Shown: positions 29,101 through 40,886 of the stretch, piece after piece
Position numbering within the stretch: the first letter of the stretch is position 1
Layout of the letters: each line of letters begins with the position of its first letter
Origin: Cutibacterium equinum
GTDB taxonomy: Bacteria > Actinomycetota > Actinomycetes > Propionibacteriales > Propionibacteriaceae
Length of the DNA: 64,000 bases
Assembly: GCF_028021195.1 (NCBI RefSeq)
Contig: NZ_CP115668.1
Location: forward strand, 1,116,001 to 1,180,000
Reading direction: 5' to 3'
Made by a program: the position numbers and the translations under genes
Notes under the pieces: generated by a model
What the model saw: the letters and a program-made list of their open reading frames with translations, nothing else
Database searches by the model: none
Told to the model about the DNA's origin: nothing

Positions 29101-30546
29101 CATCAGGCTCATGTCGGCAAAGGACTGGATGTCAGTGTTCATCCCAGCGGCGAAGGTCTGGAGGAAGGATCCACATCCCGACGAGCAGGCCTCGTTGACG
29201 GAAATGGAGTCGATCACCTGGTCAACGACGCGCAGGTACTTCATGTCCTGGCCGCCGATGTCGATGATGGCGGTGACTCCGGGAAGGAGGTGATCGGCGG
29301 CCCTGTAGTGGGCCATCGTCTCGACCTCGCCGTCCTGGGCACCCAGGGCGGCCTTGACGAGTCCTTCCCCGTATCCGGTGGTGCAGGTGCGGGCGATGGT
29401 CGCCTCGGCGGGCATGGCGTCGTAGAGGTCAGCGAGGATCTGAACCGCGGCACTGACCGGGTCGCCCTCGTTGGACGCATAGTGGGAGGCGACGATGTTG
29501 AGGGACTCGTCGAGCAGGACTGACTTGATCGTCGTCGAGCCGGCGTCAATGCCCAGGAAGAGGTTGCCGCGGGCATCATGCAGCGGCAGATGGGGGAGTT
29601 TGGCCTGCCCATGACGCTTGGTGAACTCCGCCAGCTCCTCCTCATCCTTGAACAGCGGTGGCATCGACTGGGACAAGCCGTTGCGAGTGCGGGCGTGACG
29701 GGAACGCTCGGCGGTCTCGGCGAGATCGACGGGCTCCGAGGTTGAGGTCAGGGCAGCCCCCATCGCCACGTAGAGCTGGGCGCGCTCCGGGGTGATGTAC
29801 TGGTCTACCTTGCCCTCGAGAACACGGGCGAAGGCGTCGCGCAGGGTTGGCATGAAGTGCAGCGGGCCGCCGAGGAAGATGACCTTGCCACGGATCGGGC
29901 GTCCGCATGCCAGTCCGGCGATGCACTGGGTGGCGACGGCCTGCATGACGGATGCCGCGAGGTCTTCGTGACGCGCACCCTCGTTGATGAGGGGCTGGAG
30001 GTCAGACTTGGCGAAGACACCACAGCGTGAGGCGATGGGGTGGATGGTGCGGGCTCGTGAGGCCAGGTCATTGAGGCCCGGGGCGTCGGTGTGGAGCAGG
30101 GTGGCCATCTGGTCGATGAAGGCACCAGTACCGCCGGCACACGAACCGTTCATGCGCTGCTCGGGGACCGGTTTGAGGTAGGTGATCTTGGCGTCCTCGC
30201 CGCCCAGTTCCAGGAGGACGTCGGCCTCGGGGTTCCAGTGTTGGACGGCGGCAGTCTCGGCCATCACCTCTTGGATGAAGGTGAGGTCCAGGGCCTCGGC
30301 GGTTCCCAGGCCTGCCGATCCGGTGACGGTTGCGCGCACCTTGGCACCGGGGAGGGCGTCGGCAGCATCGCCAAGCAGTGATGCCATGGCGCCGGTGATG
30401 TCGGCATGGTGGCGTCTGTAGTCCTCGAAGAGAATCCTCTCGTCGGGGTCGAGGACGACGGCCTTGATCGTCGTCGATCCGATGTCAAGACCCATCCGAA
30501 GGTCTTGGTCGGCCAGTGGAATCGCAGTACCAGGATGTGCGCCCAT
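26119..30546 (-). CDS. Giant 2-hydroxyacyl-CoA dehydratase activase-like protein (two BcrAD/BadFG ATPase domains plus DUF2229)
   Basis: 1475 residues. Two ASKHA ATPase domains of the BcrA/BadF/HgdC activator family: the first starts at GLDIGSTTIKAVV (residue 19), the second at LGIDAGSTTIKSVL (about residue 330). Each has the two cysteine regions that hold a [4Fe-4S] cluster in HgdC-type dimers (NGSCAGGTGAF and SRCGVFAKSD; NEACSSGCGSF and SRCTVFMNSS). A cysteine cluster CTLCQNHC follows near residue 620, then a DUF2229 region and a long part resembling dehydratase subunits, with ENICYPAKLNNGH. Known activators drive ATP-dependent electron transfer to dehydratases or reductases; the substrate of this fused form is not established. 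Divergent from a TetR gene. The start is not marked by a good ribosome binding site. Confidence 0.85.
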   Translation of the reverse strand: MGAHPGTAIPLADQDLRMGLDIGSTTIKAVVLDPDERILFEDYRRHHADITGAMASLLGDAADALPGAKVRATVTGSAGLGTAEALDLTFIQEVMAETAAVQHWNPEADVLLELGGEDAKITYLKPVPEQRMNGSCAGGTGAFIDQMATLLHTDAPGLNDLASRARTIHPIASRCGVFAKSDLQPLINEGARHEDLAASVMQAVATQCIAGLACGRPIRGKVIFLGGPLHFMPTLRDAFARVLEGKVDQYITPERAQLYVAMGAALTSTSEPVDLAETAERSRHARTRNGLSQSMPPLFKDEEELAEFTKRHGQAKLPHLPLHDARGNLFLGIDAGSTTIKSVLLDESLNIVASHYASNEGDPVSAAVQILADLYDAMPAEATIARTCTTGYGEGLVKAALGAQDGEVETMAHYRAADHLLPGVTAIIDIGGQDMKYLRVVDQVIDSISVNEACSSGCGSFLQTFAAGMNTDIQSFADMSLMAQHPVDLGSRCTVFMNSSVKQAQKEGASPADIAAGLSYSVVRNALYKVIKLTDPSQLGDKIVVQGGTFLNNAVLRAFEKLTGREVVRPAEAGLMGAYGAALTARARFHAGEPTTSEGLRDRAELDGFAVETHRDDCTLCQNHCQRTIATFSDGRVFVSGNRCDRGAEVDNRKMAKAPKSELPNVFEAKYKRLFSYRRLTAKKAFRGDLGLPRALNMYENYPFWFTTLSALGYRVMLSGRSSHALFEKGMESIASENICYPAKLNNGHVEDLVERGVKRIFDPCIRFEQVSVADADAHFNCPIVASYPEVIRANVESLRDKGVELISPFLSLANPDKLAERLAEVFAEDGVTVEEARQAVAKGLEEDKAFHDDVRAMGEEALAYMAEHNVPGIVLAGRPYHVDPEIHHGIPEMVNSLGMAVLTEDCVAHLGADLLERPLRVRDQWMFHSRLYQAAAFVGSRPDLELVQLNSFGCGLDAITTDQVREILAARDRIYTTLKIDEVSNLGAARIRMRSLQAAAKERASHKRTAVTHRLSDDRVPFTKDMRATHTILVPQLAPYQTSIAEAALRASGYNVEVLEQASRENIDFGLSVVNNDACFPAIVVIGQLVSALKSGKYDLDHTTLFLTQTGGMCRATNYIGLLRKALKDAGFGHIPVIAASLQGVEDNPGFSLTAPLIHRMVQAITIGDLLQKVHLRTRPYEAVPGSADELMSRWTTIARQHFLDDGHSQTWGRRTSYKAIVNGIVDDFDHLELVDGPRKPRVGVLGEILVQFHPDANNHIVETIESEDCEAVLPGLMWFVYNCLSAGDYNYKTFGTDKWARHLKKAFRALLMQYQKPVTAALKKSTRFEVPTPITELMEDAQRIVQLGNQAGEGWYLVGEMVDMIREGVPNIAVVQPFACLPNHVTGRGIFREIRRQFPHANVVSVDYDPGASQVNQLNRIKLMAATARDRNDPEKLGANEAVRPEPGEDIPSSPQTASLPDPNPVMELSLRM

Positions 30547-30620
30547 GTCCCTATTTCATCACTGTCGAAATCACCGCGCAGCATCTGGTGCCCCCTTTTT
30601 CGCAAGATTTTTGAGGGGAG

Positions 30621-30626
30621 TACGGT
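30621..30626 (+). promoter_or_regulatory. Putative -10 element of the TetR gene
   Basis: TACGGT ends 6 nt before the ATG at 30633. It lies in the 86-nt divergent region shared with the activase-like gene. Confidence 0.45.
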
Positions 30627-30632
30627 CGTGCC

Positions 30633-31286
30633 ATGTCTGTCCCAGGTCAATCACAGAGCACTCGAGCGCCTCGCCGTGGTCCGAGGGGTGAGGTCGGAGC
30701 AGCGCGAGCGTCGATTCTGGCCGCTGCCAGGGCACTTTTCCTCGCCGATGATTTTCAGTCGGTGAGCCTGCGGGCCATTGCTCGTGAAGCCGGGGTGGAC
30801 ACGTCGTTGGTGAGCTACTACTTCGGCTCCAAGCAGGCCCTCTACAACGAGGCGATGTCCCTGCCCAGCGGGCCACACCGGATCATTGCTGACGTCTGCT
30901 CCCGGACGGATCCGGATCACCTCGGGGAGGAGCTGGTCAGGGCCTTCATCGATGCCTGGGACGGCCACCTCGGCCTGGGCGGTCCGGATCCGCAAATGCA
31001 GGGCGTGGTTCAGGCTCTTCTCACCCAGCCCGACGCCTTCGACATGATCCGCGAGTTCTACACCGATCAGATCTTGGCGCCGGTCGTCAAGCTCCTGGCG
31101 CCTCGGTTCGGGGAGGAGGATGCGGGGGTGAGGGCCTCGCTGGGACTGTCACAGTTGTTGGGAATCTTCACCGCCCGTTACGTCGTTGGGCTGCGATCCT
31201 TGGCAGCCCTTTCCGCCGCAGAACTCATTGCTCGGGAGGCCCCCACTCTTCAGAAGACCCTCACCGGGCCGACGCCCACCGCATAA
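30633..31286 (+). CDS. TetR family transcriptional regulator
   Basis: 217 residues. The N-terminal helix-turn-helix is clear: ARASILAAARALFLADDF, then SLRAIAREAGVDTSLVSYYF and GSKQALYNEA. The C-terminal ligand-binding half is helical and not assignable to a ligand; it resembles the TetR_C group found in many actinobacterial repressors. Divergent from the 1475-residue activase-like gene with only 86 nt between starts, so control of that gene is a natural guess, together with autoregulation. Confidence 0.88.
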   Translation: MSVPGQSQSTRAPRRGPRGEVGAARASILAAARALFLADDFQSVSLRAIAREAGVDTSLVSYYFGSKQALYNEAMSLPSGPHRIIADVCSRTDPDHLGEELVRAFIDAWDGHLGLGGPDPQMQGVVQALLTQPDAFDMIREFYTDQILAPVVKLLAPRFGEEDAGVRASLGLSQLLGIFTARYVVGLRSLAALSAAELIAREAPTLQKTLTGPTPTA

Positions 31287-31409
31287 CACATCCTTGTTGG
31301 CCTGAGCCCATTCAATTCTCCTACCGAAGTGCCACCCTCGGCGATAGAGTGGCGCTCATAAACTTTGTGCACGGCCGCACCTGCGTCCACGGATCACGGG
31401 AGATGACCA

Positions 31410-32480
31410 ATGACCATCGCAATCAAGATGGGTTTCCTCGATGGTGGCCCCATTGTTGACGACCAGGGTCGACTTGTCGGACGAGGAGGCGGAACCGCAC
31501 TGGTCGAGCGACTCCTCGCGATGTACCCGGGAGCCGTCGTCGTCAACCACGAGGATCGCCAGTGCGACGGTTTCGAGGCCAAGGCGCTGACCAGCCTCGA
31601 CCCCTTGGAAACCCTCGTCATCAACCTCGACGTCATTGACTCGGTCGGCGTCTTCCAGACGATGCACCGTGAGGGTGCCGAGCCGAAGATCCTCAACCTG
31701 CAGTGGCTGCCCCCGTCGCACTACCACCACAAGGTGAACTTCGCGGCCATGGGCTTGGCATACGCCCTCTTCCCAACGCTGTGCTCCGGTGAGCGCACCG
31801 CCGGTGAGGTCACCGAGCTGGTCCGTCGCTGGACGATCTCCCCGCTGGCCCACCAGGCTCGGGTCGCCTGGATTCAGCCTGGTATTCGTGACGATCTGGT
31901 CCGCGAGCACGTCGATCCTGAGATCCCGACCGTGCTTTACCCGGCCATCCACCTCACCGACAACAAGCGTCCGAAGATCTTCCTCGACGTCATGAACCGT
32001 GTGGCTTCCGAGATGGATGTGCGTATGGAGGCTCGTCTGAGTCAGCGCGACCTGGCCAGCGTCATGGCCATGAAGATGTCCTCGCCCAAGTGGGCCTCGG
32101 TCGGCCCGCTGTTCGGTCAGCGTGAGGAGTACTGGGAGTCCTTGGCCCGCATGACGGCTTTCCTCGCTACCGCGAAGAACGAGGCCTACGGCTTTGAGTA
32201 TCTCGAGGCGTTGGTCGCTGGCGCGGTCGGTGTCTTCCCGGATACCGCCTGGGCCCGCAAGACCGTTCCGGAGGACTACCCGTACTTCTACCGCACCACT
32301 GACGAGGCGGTGTCGATGATGAAGGATGTGTTGGGAGATCCCGAGACGGCCCGAAACGCCATCAACGACGCGGCGGGTGGCTCCCTGCGTGAGTGGATCC
32401 TCGCCAACCACAAGCGTTCCGGTGGTAACGAGGCGATGCGTAAGCAGATCGAGGAGTGGTTCCCCGAGATTCAGGCCTGA
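31410..32480 (+). CDS. GT-B-type glycosyltransferase-like protein
   Basis: 356 residues. The C-terminal half has a glycosyltransferase family 4-like signature, NEAYGFEYLEALVAGAVGVF, where the Glu and following Gly-rich turn normally contact the nucleotide-sugar donor. The N-terminal half begins IKMGFLDGGPIVDDQG and lacks a signal peptide or membrane helix, so it is probably cytosolic or membrane-peripheral. Donor and acceptor are unknown. It stands alone between the TetR gene and a strong terminator, with a TAGAGT hexamer about 60 nt upstream of the ATG. Confidence 0.6.
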   Translation: MTIAIKMGFLDGGPIVDDQGRLVGRGGGTALVERLLAMYPGAVVVNHEDRQCDGFEAKALTSLDPLETLVINLDVIDSVGVFQTMHREGAEPKILNLQWLPPSHYHHKVNFAAMGLAYALFPTLCSGERTAGEVTELVRRWTISPLAHQARVAWIQPGIRDDLVREHVDPEIPTVLYPAIHLTDNKRPKIFLDVMNRVASEMDVRMEARLSQRDLASVMAMKMSSPKWASVGPLFGQREEYWESLARMTAFLATAKNEAYGFEYLEALVAGAVGVFPDTAWARKTVPEDYPYFYRTTDEAVSMMKDVLGDPETARNAINDAAGGSLREWILANHKRSGGNEAMRKQIEEWFPEIQA

Positions 32481-32501
32481 TACTCAGATTTCGTGAATGA
32501 G

Positions 32502-32534
32502 AGAGCGCCGTGGCGGTAACAGCTACGGCGCTCT
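32502..32534. terminator. Terminator after the glycosyltransferase-like gene
   Basis: AGAGCGCCGT / ACGGCGCTCT stem, extended to 13 bp by GGC/GCT with one G-U pair, 7-base loop, followed by TGTCATGTCTTG. Confidence 0.8.
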
Positions 32535-32656
32535 TGTCATGTCTTGTAGTGCGGTCCGTCTCGCTCATGCCCGGATGACGGCTGAGGTGGCTGTCGGTAT
32601 GCTGGTTCGTGGCCCGTACCGTCTATACGTGGCCCACGACAACGGAAGGATGACAC

Positions 32657-34477
32657 GTGCTGCGAACCCACGACGCCGGAAGCCTGCGAGCCAGCGACAT
32701 TGGCAAGGAGGTGACTCTCGCCGGATGGGTCGGGCACCGACGCGATCATGGCGGCGTCGCCTTCATCGATCTTCGTGACGCCTCCGGTCTGGCCCAGGTC
32801 GTCATCCGTGACGAGATTCTCGAGTCCTCGGGCGCCCATGATCTGCGCAACGAGTACTGCATCAAGGTGACCGGTGTCGTCGAGGCCCGCCCGGAGGGCA
32901 ACGCCAACCCGAACCTTCCCACTGGTGAGATCGAGGTCGCGATTTCCGAACTCGAGGTGCTCAACTCCTCGGCCCCGCTGCCCTTCCAGATTGACGAGCA
33001 CGTCACCGTCGGTGAGGATGCCCGCCTCAAGTACCGCTACCTGGACCTGCGCCGTCCCCGTCAACACGAGGCCCTGGTGTTGCGTTCCAAGGTGACCCAC
33101 GCCATCCGCGAGGTCCTCGACCGTCACAACTTCTACGACATCGAGACCCCGACCCTGACTCGGTCCACCCCCGAGGGCGCCCGAGACTTCCTGGTCCCGG
33201 CCCGTCTGGCCCCAGGCTGCTGGTACGCCCTGCCGCAGAGCCCCCAGCTGTTCAAGCAGTTGCTCATGGTGTCGGGCATGGAGCGTTACTACCAGATCGC
33301 CCGGTGCTACCGGGATGAGGATTTCCGCGCTGACCGTCAGCCCGAGTTCACCCAGCTCGACGTCGAGATGAGCTTCGTCGACCAGGATGATGTCATCGCC
33401 CTGGCCGAGGAGATCATGGCGGCCTGCTGGAAGATCATCGGCGTTGACATGCCGACACCGCTGCCGCGCATCACCTGGCACGAGGCCATGGACCGTTATG
33501 GCTCTGACAAGCCAGATCTGCGTTTCGGCAACGAGATCACCGAGGTCACCGACTTCTTCGCCAACACGCCTTTCCGCGTCTTCCAGGCTCCCTACGTCGG
33601 TGCCGTCGTCATGCCTGGGGGAGCCTCCCTGCCGCGCCGTCAGTTCGACGCCTGGCAGGAGTGGGCTCGTACCCGAGGCGCCAAGGGGCTGGCCTACATC
33701 ACCATTTCTGATGAGGGTGTGCCAGGCGGCCCGGTCGCCAAGAACATCTCCGACCAGGAGAAGGCCGGTATCGCCGAGAAGGTCGGTGCCAAGCCCGGTG
33801 ACGCCATCTTCTTCGCCGCCGGTCCGAAGACTTCCTCCCAGGAGTTGCTCGGTGCGGCCCGCCTGGAGATCGGCCGTCGTTGCGAGCTCTTCGACCCGGC
33901 CGACTGGGCCTTCTGCTGGGTGGTCGACGCCCCGCTGTTCAAGCCCACCAAGGAGGCCGAGGCATCCGGTGACGTCGCGGTTGGCGGCGGCGCCTGGACT
34001 GCTGTTCACCATGCGTTCACCAGCCCGACCCCCGAGTGCATGGACACCTTTGACACCGATCCCGGTTCGGCTCTCGCCTACGCCTACGACTTCGTCGTCA
34101 ATGGCAACGAGGTCGGCGGCGGATCCATCCGTATTCACCGCCGTGACGTCCAGGAGCGTGTCTTCAACGTCATGGGCATCGGTGAGCAGGAGGCTCAGGA
34201 GAAGTTCGGCTTCCTCCTCGACGCCTTCAAGTTCGGCGCCCCGCCGCACGGTGGCATCGCCTTCGGTCTGGACCGTCTGGTCATGCTGTTGGGCGGCTTC
34301 GAGACGATTCGCGACGTCATCGCCTTCCCCAAGACCGGCAACGGCTACGACCCGCTGACGGCTGCTCCGGCCCCGATCACCCCGGCTCAGCGTCGTGAGG
34401 CTGGCGTGGACGCCAAGCCGAAGAAGAAGGCTGAGTCTCCCGAGGGTAAGGACGAGGCAAACGCGTCCACGAAGTGA
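32657..34477 (+). CDS. aspS: Aspartyl-tRNA synthetase
   Basis: Class IIb synthetase. 606 residues: N-terminal anticodon-binding OB fold ([20 protein letters not shown]), motif 2 region [20 protein letters not shown], the bacterial GAD insertion (about residues 290-420), and motif 3 [17 protein letters not shown] start with GGAAGGATG upstream. The last 30 residues are a Lys/Glu-rich tail. Many actinobacterial AspRS also charge tRNA-Asn; whether this one does cannot be judged from the window. Ended by a strong hairpin. Confidence 0.96.
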   Translation: MLRTHDAGSLRASDIGKEVTLAGWVGHRRDHGGVAFIDLRDASGLAQVVIRDEILESSGAHDLRNEYCIKVTGVVEARPEGNANPNLPTGEIEVAISELEVLNSSAPLPFQIDEHVTVGEDARLKYRYLDLRRPRQHEALVLRSKVTHAIREVLDRHNFYDIETPTLTRSTPEGARDFLVPARLAPGCWYALPQSPQLFKQLLMVSGMERYYQIARCYRDEDFRADRQPEFTQLDVEMSFVDQDDVIALAEEIMAACWKIIGVDMPTPLPRITWHEAMDRYGSDKPDLRFGNEITEVTDFFANTPFRVFQAPYVGAVVMPGGASLPRRQFDAWQEWARTRGAKGLAYITISDEGVPGGPVAKNISDQEKAGIAEKVGAKPGDAIFFAAGPKTSSQELLGAARLEIGRRCELFDPADWAFCWVVDAPLFKPTKEAEASGDVAVGGGAWTAVHHAFTSPTPECMDTFDTDPGSALAYAYDFVVNGNEVGGGSIRIHRRDVQERVFNVMGIGEQEAQEKFGFLLDAFKFGAPPHGGIAFGLDRLVMLLGGFETIRDVIAFPKTGNGYDPLTAAPAPITPAQRREAGVDAKPKKKAESPEGKDEANASTK

Positions 34478-34495
34478 CGATCATGCGATGATGAC

Positions 34496-34526
34496 GGGCG
34501 GTGACTGTCGTGGACAGTCACCGCCC
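34496..34526. terminator. Terminator after aspS
   Basis: Perfect 14-bp stem GGGCGGTGACTGTC / GACAGTCACCGCCC with a GTG loop. A possible rarA start at 34501 lies inside this stem, which argues against that start. Confidence 0.85.
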
Positions 34527-34575
34527 GCGTCTCATGGCGAACACCAGGGGGACCGAGAGTGTCACAGTGCGGCGA

Positions 34576-34581
34576 TATGGT
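34576..34581 (+). promoter_or_regulatory. Putative -10 element of rarA
   Basis: TATGGT ends 6 nt before the GTG at 34588 and supports that start codon as the first base of a leaderless mRNA. Confidence 0.5.
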
Positions 34582-34587
34582 GCCACG

Positions 34588-35976
34588 GTGAGTGAGGATC
34601 TCTTTGGCAACGTCGGGCCGACACAGCCCGACGCGACCAGTGGCGGGTCCCTGGACACTCCCAACCCTGATGCGCCACTGGCGGTTCGACTGCGCCCCCG
34701 CACGATTGACGAGATCGTCGGTCAGCAGCATCTTCTGACCCCCGGATCGCCGTTGCGCCGGCTGGCTGACGGCACCGGGGCCATGAGCGTGTTCCTATGG
34801 GGTCCACCGGGGGTCGGCAAGACGACGATCGCCTCGGTGGTGTCCCATGCGACAAACCGACGATTCGTCGAGATTTCGGCTGTCACCGCCGGGGTCAAGG
34901 ACATCCGCAGGGAACTCGACACTGCTCGTCGTCAGTTGGCGCTGGGCAAGCCGACCGTCCTGTTCGTCGACGAGGTGCACCGCTTCTCCAAGGCCCAGCA
35001 AGACGTCCTGCTCCCCGCCGTCGAGAACCGAACCGTGACCCTCATCGCCGCCACCACCGAGAACCCGTCCTTCTCGGTCATCTCGCCGCTGTTGTCACGA
35101 TCCCTGCTGTTGACCCTCAAGCCTCTCACCGAGGCTGACGTGTCGTCCCTCATCGACCGTGCATTGAGTGATCCGCGCGGGCTGCGCACCGAGTCCGACG
35201 GGCTGTACACCCTTCACGATGATGCCCGGGCTGACCTTTTGCAGCTGGCCGGGGGAGACGCGCGGCGTGCCCTGACCTACCTTGAGGAGGCCGCCGCAGG
35301 AGCAAGCGCGGCCGGCACCGACACCATCACCAGTCAGATCGTCTCGACGGCCGTGGACCGTGCCGCAGTGCGCTACGACCGTGACGGAGACCAGCACTAT
35401 GACGTCATCAGCGCCTTCATCAAGTCGGTACGAGGCTCGGACGTCGATGCTGCCCTGCATTATCTGGCCCGGATGATTGAGGCGGGGGAGGATCCCCGGT
35501 TCATCGCCCGTCGTCTGGTGATCCTGGCCAGCGAGGACATCGGCATGGCGGCACCGAGCGTTTTGCAAACCTGTGTTGCCGCAGCCCAGGCAGTTCAGCT
35601 CATCGGCATGCCCGAGGCTCGACTCAACCTGGCCCAGGCAACCATTGCGGCAGCCACCGCCCCGAAGTCCAATGCCGTCATCACCGCCATTGATGAAGCC
35701 CTGGCCGATGTGCGTGCCGGTAAGGGAGGAGAGGTTCCTGCCCATTTGCGTGACGCGCACTACTCATCTGCCCACGACCTTGGTCATGGAGTCGGATACC
35801 GTTACGCTCACGACTTTCCGCACGGGGTGGCCCAACAGCAGTATCTTCCTGACGACATCGCCTCAACGCGGTACTACGAACCGACCGACCATGGCAATGA
35901 GGCTGCCATTGCACAACGTCTGAGCCAGATACGGATGCTGCTCGGGCGAGAAACCACCGAGGAGAAGAAGTCATGA
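34588..35976 (+). CDS. rarA: Replication-associated recombination protein A (AAA+ ATPase)
   Basis: RarA/MgsA acts at stalled replication forks. 462 residues from the GTG at 34588: the family N-terminus SEDLFGNVG follows it, TATGGT sits 6 nt upstream, and earlier starts at 34501 and 34534 lie in or next to the aspS terminator. Walker [12 protein letters not shown], Walker [11 protein letters not shown], sensor [18 protein letters not shown], and the C-terminal tetramerisation part with [17 protein letters not shown]. Overlaps the DUF948 gene by four bases. Confidence 0.92.
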   Translation: MSEDLFGNVGPTQPDATSGGSLDTPNPDAPLAVRLRPRTIDEIVGQQHLLTPGSPLRRLADGTGAMSVFLWGPPGVGKTTIASVVSHATNRRFVEISAVTAGVKDIRRELDTARRQLALGKPTVLFVDEVHRFSKAQQDVLLPAVENRTVTLIAATTENPSFSVISPLLSRSLLLTLKPLTEADVSSLIDRALSDPRGLRTESDGLYTLHDDARADLLQLAGGDARRALTYLEEAAAGASAAGTDTITSQIVSTAVDRAAVRYDRDGDQHYDVISAFIKSVRGSDVDAALHYLARMIEAGEDPRFIARRLVILASEDIGMAAPSVLQTCVAAAQAVQLIGMPEARLNLAQATIAAATAPKSNAVITAIDEALADVRAGKGGEVPAHLRDAHYSSAHDLGHGVGYRYAHDFPHGVAQQQYLPDDIASTRYYEPTDHGNEAAIAQRLSQIRMLLGRETTEEKKS

Positions 35977-36434
35977 CCCTGGGTCAGATCGCTGGACTCA
36001 TCGCTGCCCTCGCGGCGGTGGTGCTCGTCGCACTGTGCGCCGTGCCCCTACTGAAACTTGGTGGTGTTTTCGACGAACTGCGCAAGACCGTCCGCGACGT
36101 GGATGAGTCGACGGTGCCGATCCTGGAAGAACTCAAGTCAACGGTCGTCATCACCAATGGCGAGATTTCCAAGCTTGACCAGGTTATTGAGGATGTTCAC
36201 ACCATCTCCGGCCACGGCGCCGCCGTTACCGGTCAGGCTGCTGAACTCGCTCAGACCTTCACCCAGACGGTCGGGACGCCGATGGTCAAGGCGGCTGCTT
36301 TCGGGGAGGGAGTGCGACGCACGATTCGTCGCCCCAAACGTCGTAACCGTCCCTCCCAGGTCGAGAATGGGACAGGCCCGGCCGAGGTGGATCACGGCAC
36401 CACGGCAGCCGCCGACGGCGACGACCAGAACTGA
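35973..36434 (+). CDS. DUF948 family single-span membrane protein
   Basis: 153 residues. One membrane helix (about residues 5-27) is followed by a helical segment with regular hydrophobic spacing ([20 protein letters not shown]), the DUF948 pattern. A basic patch ([13 protein letters not shown]) and an acidic tail end it. The function is unknown, but the position between rarA and alaS is conserved in actinobacteria. The ATG overlaps the rarA stop. Confidence 0.85.
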   Translation: MTLGQIAGLIAALAAVVLVALCAVPLLKLGGVFDELRKTVRDVDESTVPILEELKSTVVITNGEISKLDQVIEDVHTISGHGAAVTGQAAELAQTFTQTVGTPMVKAAAFGEGVRRTIRRPKRRNRPSQVENGTGPAEVDHGTTAAADGDDQN

Positions 36435-36449
36435 TCCGCGCTCGGATCA
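36432..36449. terminator. Hairpin after the DUF948 gene
   Basis: TGATCCG / CGGATCA, 7-bp stem with a four-base loop, including the stop codon in its left arm. C-rich sequence follows rather than T, so it is a weak candidate. Confidence 0.35.
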
Positions 36450-36606
36450 CCCCCCGTATTCGCCATTCCCAACCCATCATTGTGCGCAACGTGCTGAGGT
36501 GTGGCCTGCCCCTCGGACGGGTAGGGTTGGTTGAAGGTATGTCCTGAAATAAGTCGGGGCGACCATCACAGGCCACGATCAGCGACCACGTCAAGAAGGA
36601 CCAGGT

Positions 36607-39281
<2,675 letters not shown>

Positions 39282-39285
<4 letters not shown>

Positions 39286-39764
39286 ACGGCGAGGAACGTC
39301 CCGATACCTCGCTGCCCGGTGTGAGGATCGCCATCGACTGGGGAAAAGCACGGATTGGTGTGGCCGCGAGCGATCGCGACGCCATCCTGGCCTTCCCCGT
39401 CGAGACGGTGCAGACCGCGAATCGTCCGGTGCAACGGCTGGCCGAGATCATTGCCGAGTACGAGCCGGTCGAGGTCATCATGGGCCTGCCCGTGGCCCTC
39501 GACGGCGCCGAACAGATTGCTGCGCGCGACGTTCGGGAGGCCGGACGTCAGCTCGCCCAGGCCATCAGTCCGATTCCGGTGCGCTGGGTCGATGAGAGAA
39601 TGACCACACGGATGGCTGCTCGTGCTCTTCATGATGCCGGACGCAATGCGCGCAAACAGCGTGGCGTCATCGATCAGGCTGCGGCGGTGGCCATACTGGA
39701 GCACGTGTTGGAGCAAATCCGGTCGGCTCGATCGGGGATGACGACAGGAGAGGCGGATTCGTGA
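39282..39764 (+). CDS. ruvX: Holliday-junction resolvase-like RuvX/YqgF nuclease
   Basis: 160 residues, RNase H-like fold. The first catalytic Asp is in IAIDWGKARIGVAASD, then VIMGLPVALDG and the C-terminal VIDQAAAVAILEHVLE. The E. coli protein takes part in 16S rRNA 5' maturation. GTG start overlapping alaS; overlaps mltG at the other end. Confidence 0.92.
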
Positions 39765-40870
39765 GCGGACCCTTCGACGACCACGATGACCCCAAAGCGG
39801 AGTTCTGGTACAAGTTTCGCAGCGCTGTGGCGGTGTTGTTGGCCTTGGCAATCCTCGCTGGCGGAGGGGCTTTCGTAGGCGTCAAGATCCATGACGCCTA
39901 CATCTCGTACAAGTCTGCCGACGACTACCTCGGAGACGGCGAGAAGGATGTCCTGGTGCGCGTGCCCTCAGGCGCATCGGTGAGTGAGGTCGGTTCTATT
40001 CTGCTCGACAGCGACGTCATCAAGTCCACGAAGGCCTACAACAAGGCCATTGCCGACTCGGAGTCCGACGTCACCATTCAGGCCGGCCAGTACAAGCTCA
40101 AGACGCACATGAGCGCCGCGAAGGCCGTGGCCGTTCTGAGTGATCCGGACAACATTCAGCGCACTCGTGTCACCCTGCCCGAAGGACTGACCACCGAACA
40201 ACAGTTCGCCATCATGGCCGAGGGCACCACCATGCCCATCGACAGTTTCAAGGCCGCCTACAAACAGACCGCCAAGCTTGGCCTGCCGGTGTGGGCCAAG
40301 GGCCGTCCCGAAGGATTCCTCTTCCCCGACACCTACGAGGTGGGATCCAACCCGACGCCGCTGGAAATTCTGCAGATGCAGACCAACCAGTTCGTCAAAC
40401 AGGTCAACACCATGAATTTCATCGGTCAGGCCCAAGCGATCAAACGCACGCCCTACGACGCCCTCATCGTCGCCTCCATCCTGGAGAAGGAGGCCAAGAA
40501 CCCCAAGGACATGAGGACGGTCGCCGGCATTATCTACAACCGGCTCAATCAAGGTATGAAGTTGGAGTCGGACGCCACGGTGCTGTACGCCAACCACGCT
40601 GAGGGCAAACTGACCACGACTGACGAACAGCGTGCCAAGGACTCGCCGTACAACACGTATCTTCGTAACGGCCTTCCGCCCACCCCTATCAACAATCCGG
40701 GCGCAGCGTCGATGGAAGCGGCCGTGACCCCGATCAAGAGCGATTATCTGTACTGGGTGGTCACCGATCCCGACAAGGGGACGACCGCCTATGCCAAGAC
40801 TCTGGCCGATCACGAGAAGAACGTGAAGAAGTTCCAGGCGTGGTGTCAGGCCCACAAGGGCAAGTGCTGA
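39761..40870 (+). CDS. mltG: Endolytic murein transglycosylase MltG
   Basis: YceG-like enzyme that cuts nascent glycan strands and so sets chain length in peptidoglycan. 369 residues: short cytosolic N-terminus, one membrane helix (about residues 24-44), then the extracellular LysM-like and catalytic parts with PEGLTTEQQF, EGFLFPDTYEV, and the probable catalytic Glu in ASILEKEAKNPKDM followed by VAGIIYNRL. Part of the alaS-ruvX-mltG-aroE run. Confidence 0.93.
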   Translation: MSGPFDDHDDPKAEFWYKFRSAVAVLLALAILAGGGAFVGVKIHDAYISYKSADDYLGDGEKDVLVRVPSGASVSEVGSILLDSDVIKSTKAYNKAIADSESDVTIQAGQYKLKTHMSAAKAVAVLSDPDNIQRTRVTLPEGLTTEQQFAIMAEGTTMPIDSFKAAYKQTAKLGLPVWAKGRPEGFLFPDTYEVGSNPTPLEILQMQTNQFVKQVNTMNFIGQAQAIKRTPYDALIVASILEKEAKNPKDMRTVAGIIYNRLNQGMKLESDATVLYANHAEGKLTTTDEQRAKDSPYNTYLRNGLPPTPINNPGAASMEAAVTPIKSDYLYWVVTDPDKGTTAYAKTLADHEKNVKKFQAWCQAHKGKC

Positions 40871-40886
40871 CCTGGAGGGGTTGACC

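Noticed and set aside
32537-34249. 570-codon open frame antisense to aspS
   Set aside because: Shadow of aspS; crosses the terminator hairpin of the previous gene.
34501-34587. Earlier rarA start codons
   Set aside because: 34501 is inside the perfect aspS terminator stem and 34534 just after it; GTG 34588 has the -10 spacing and the family N-terminus.
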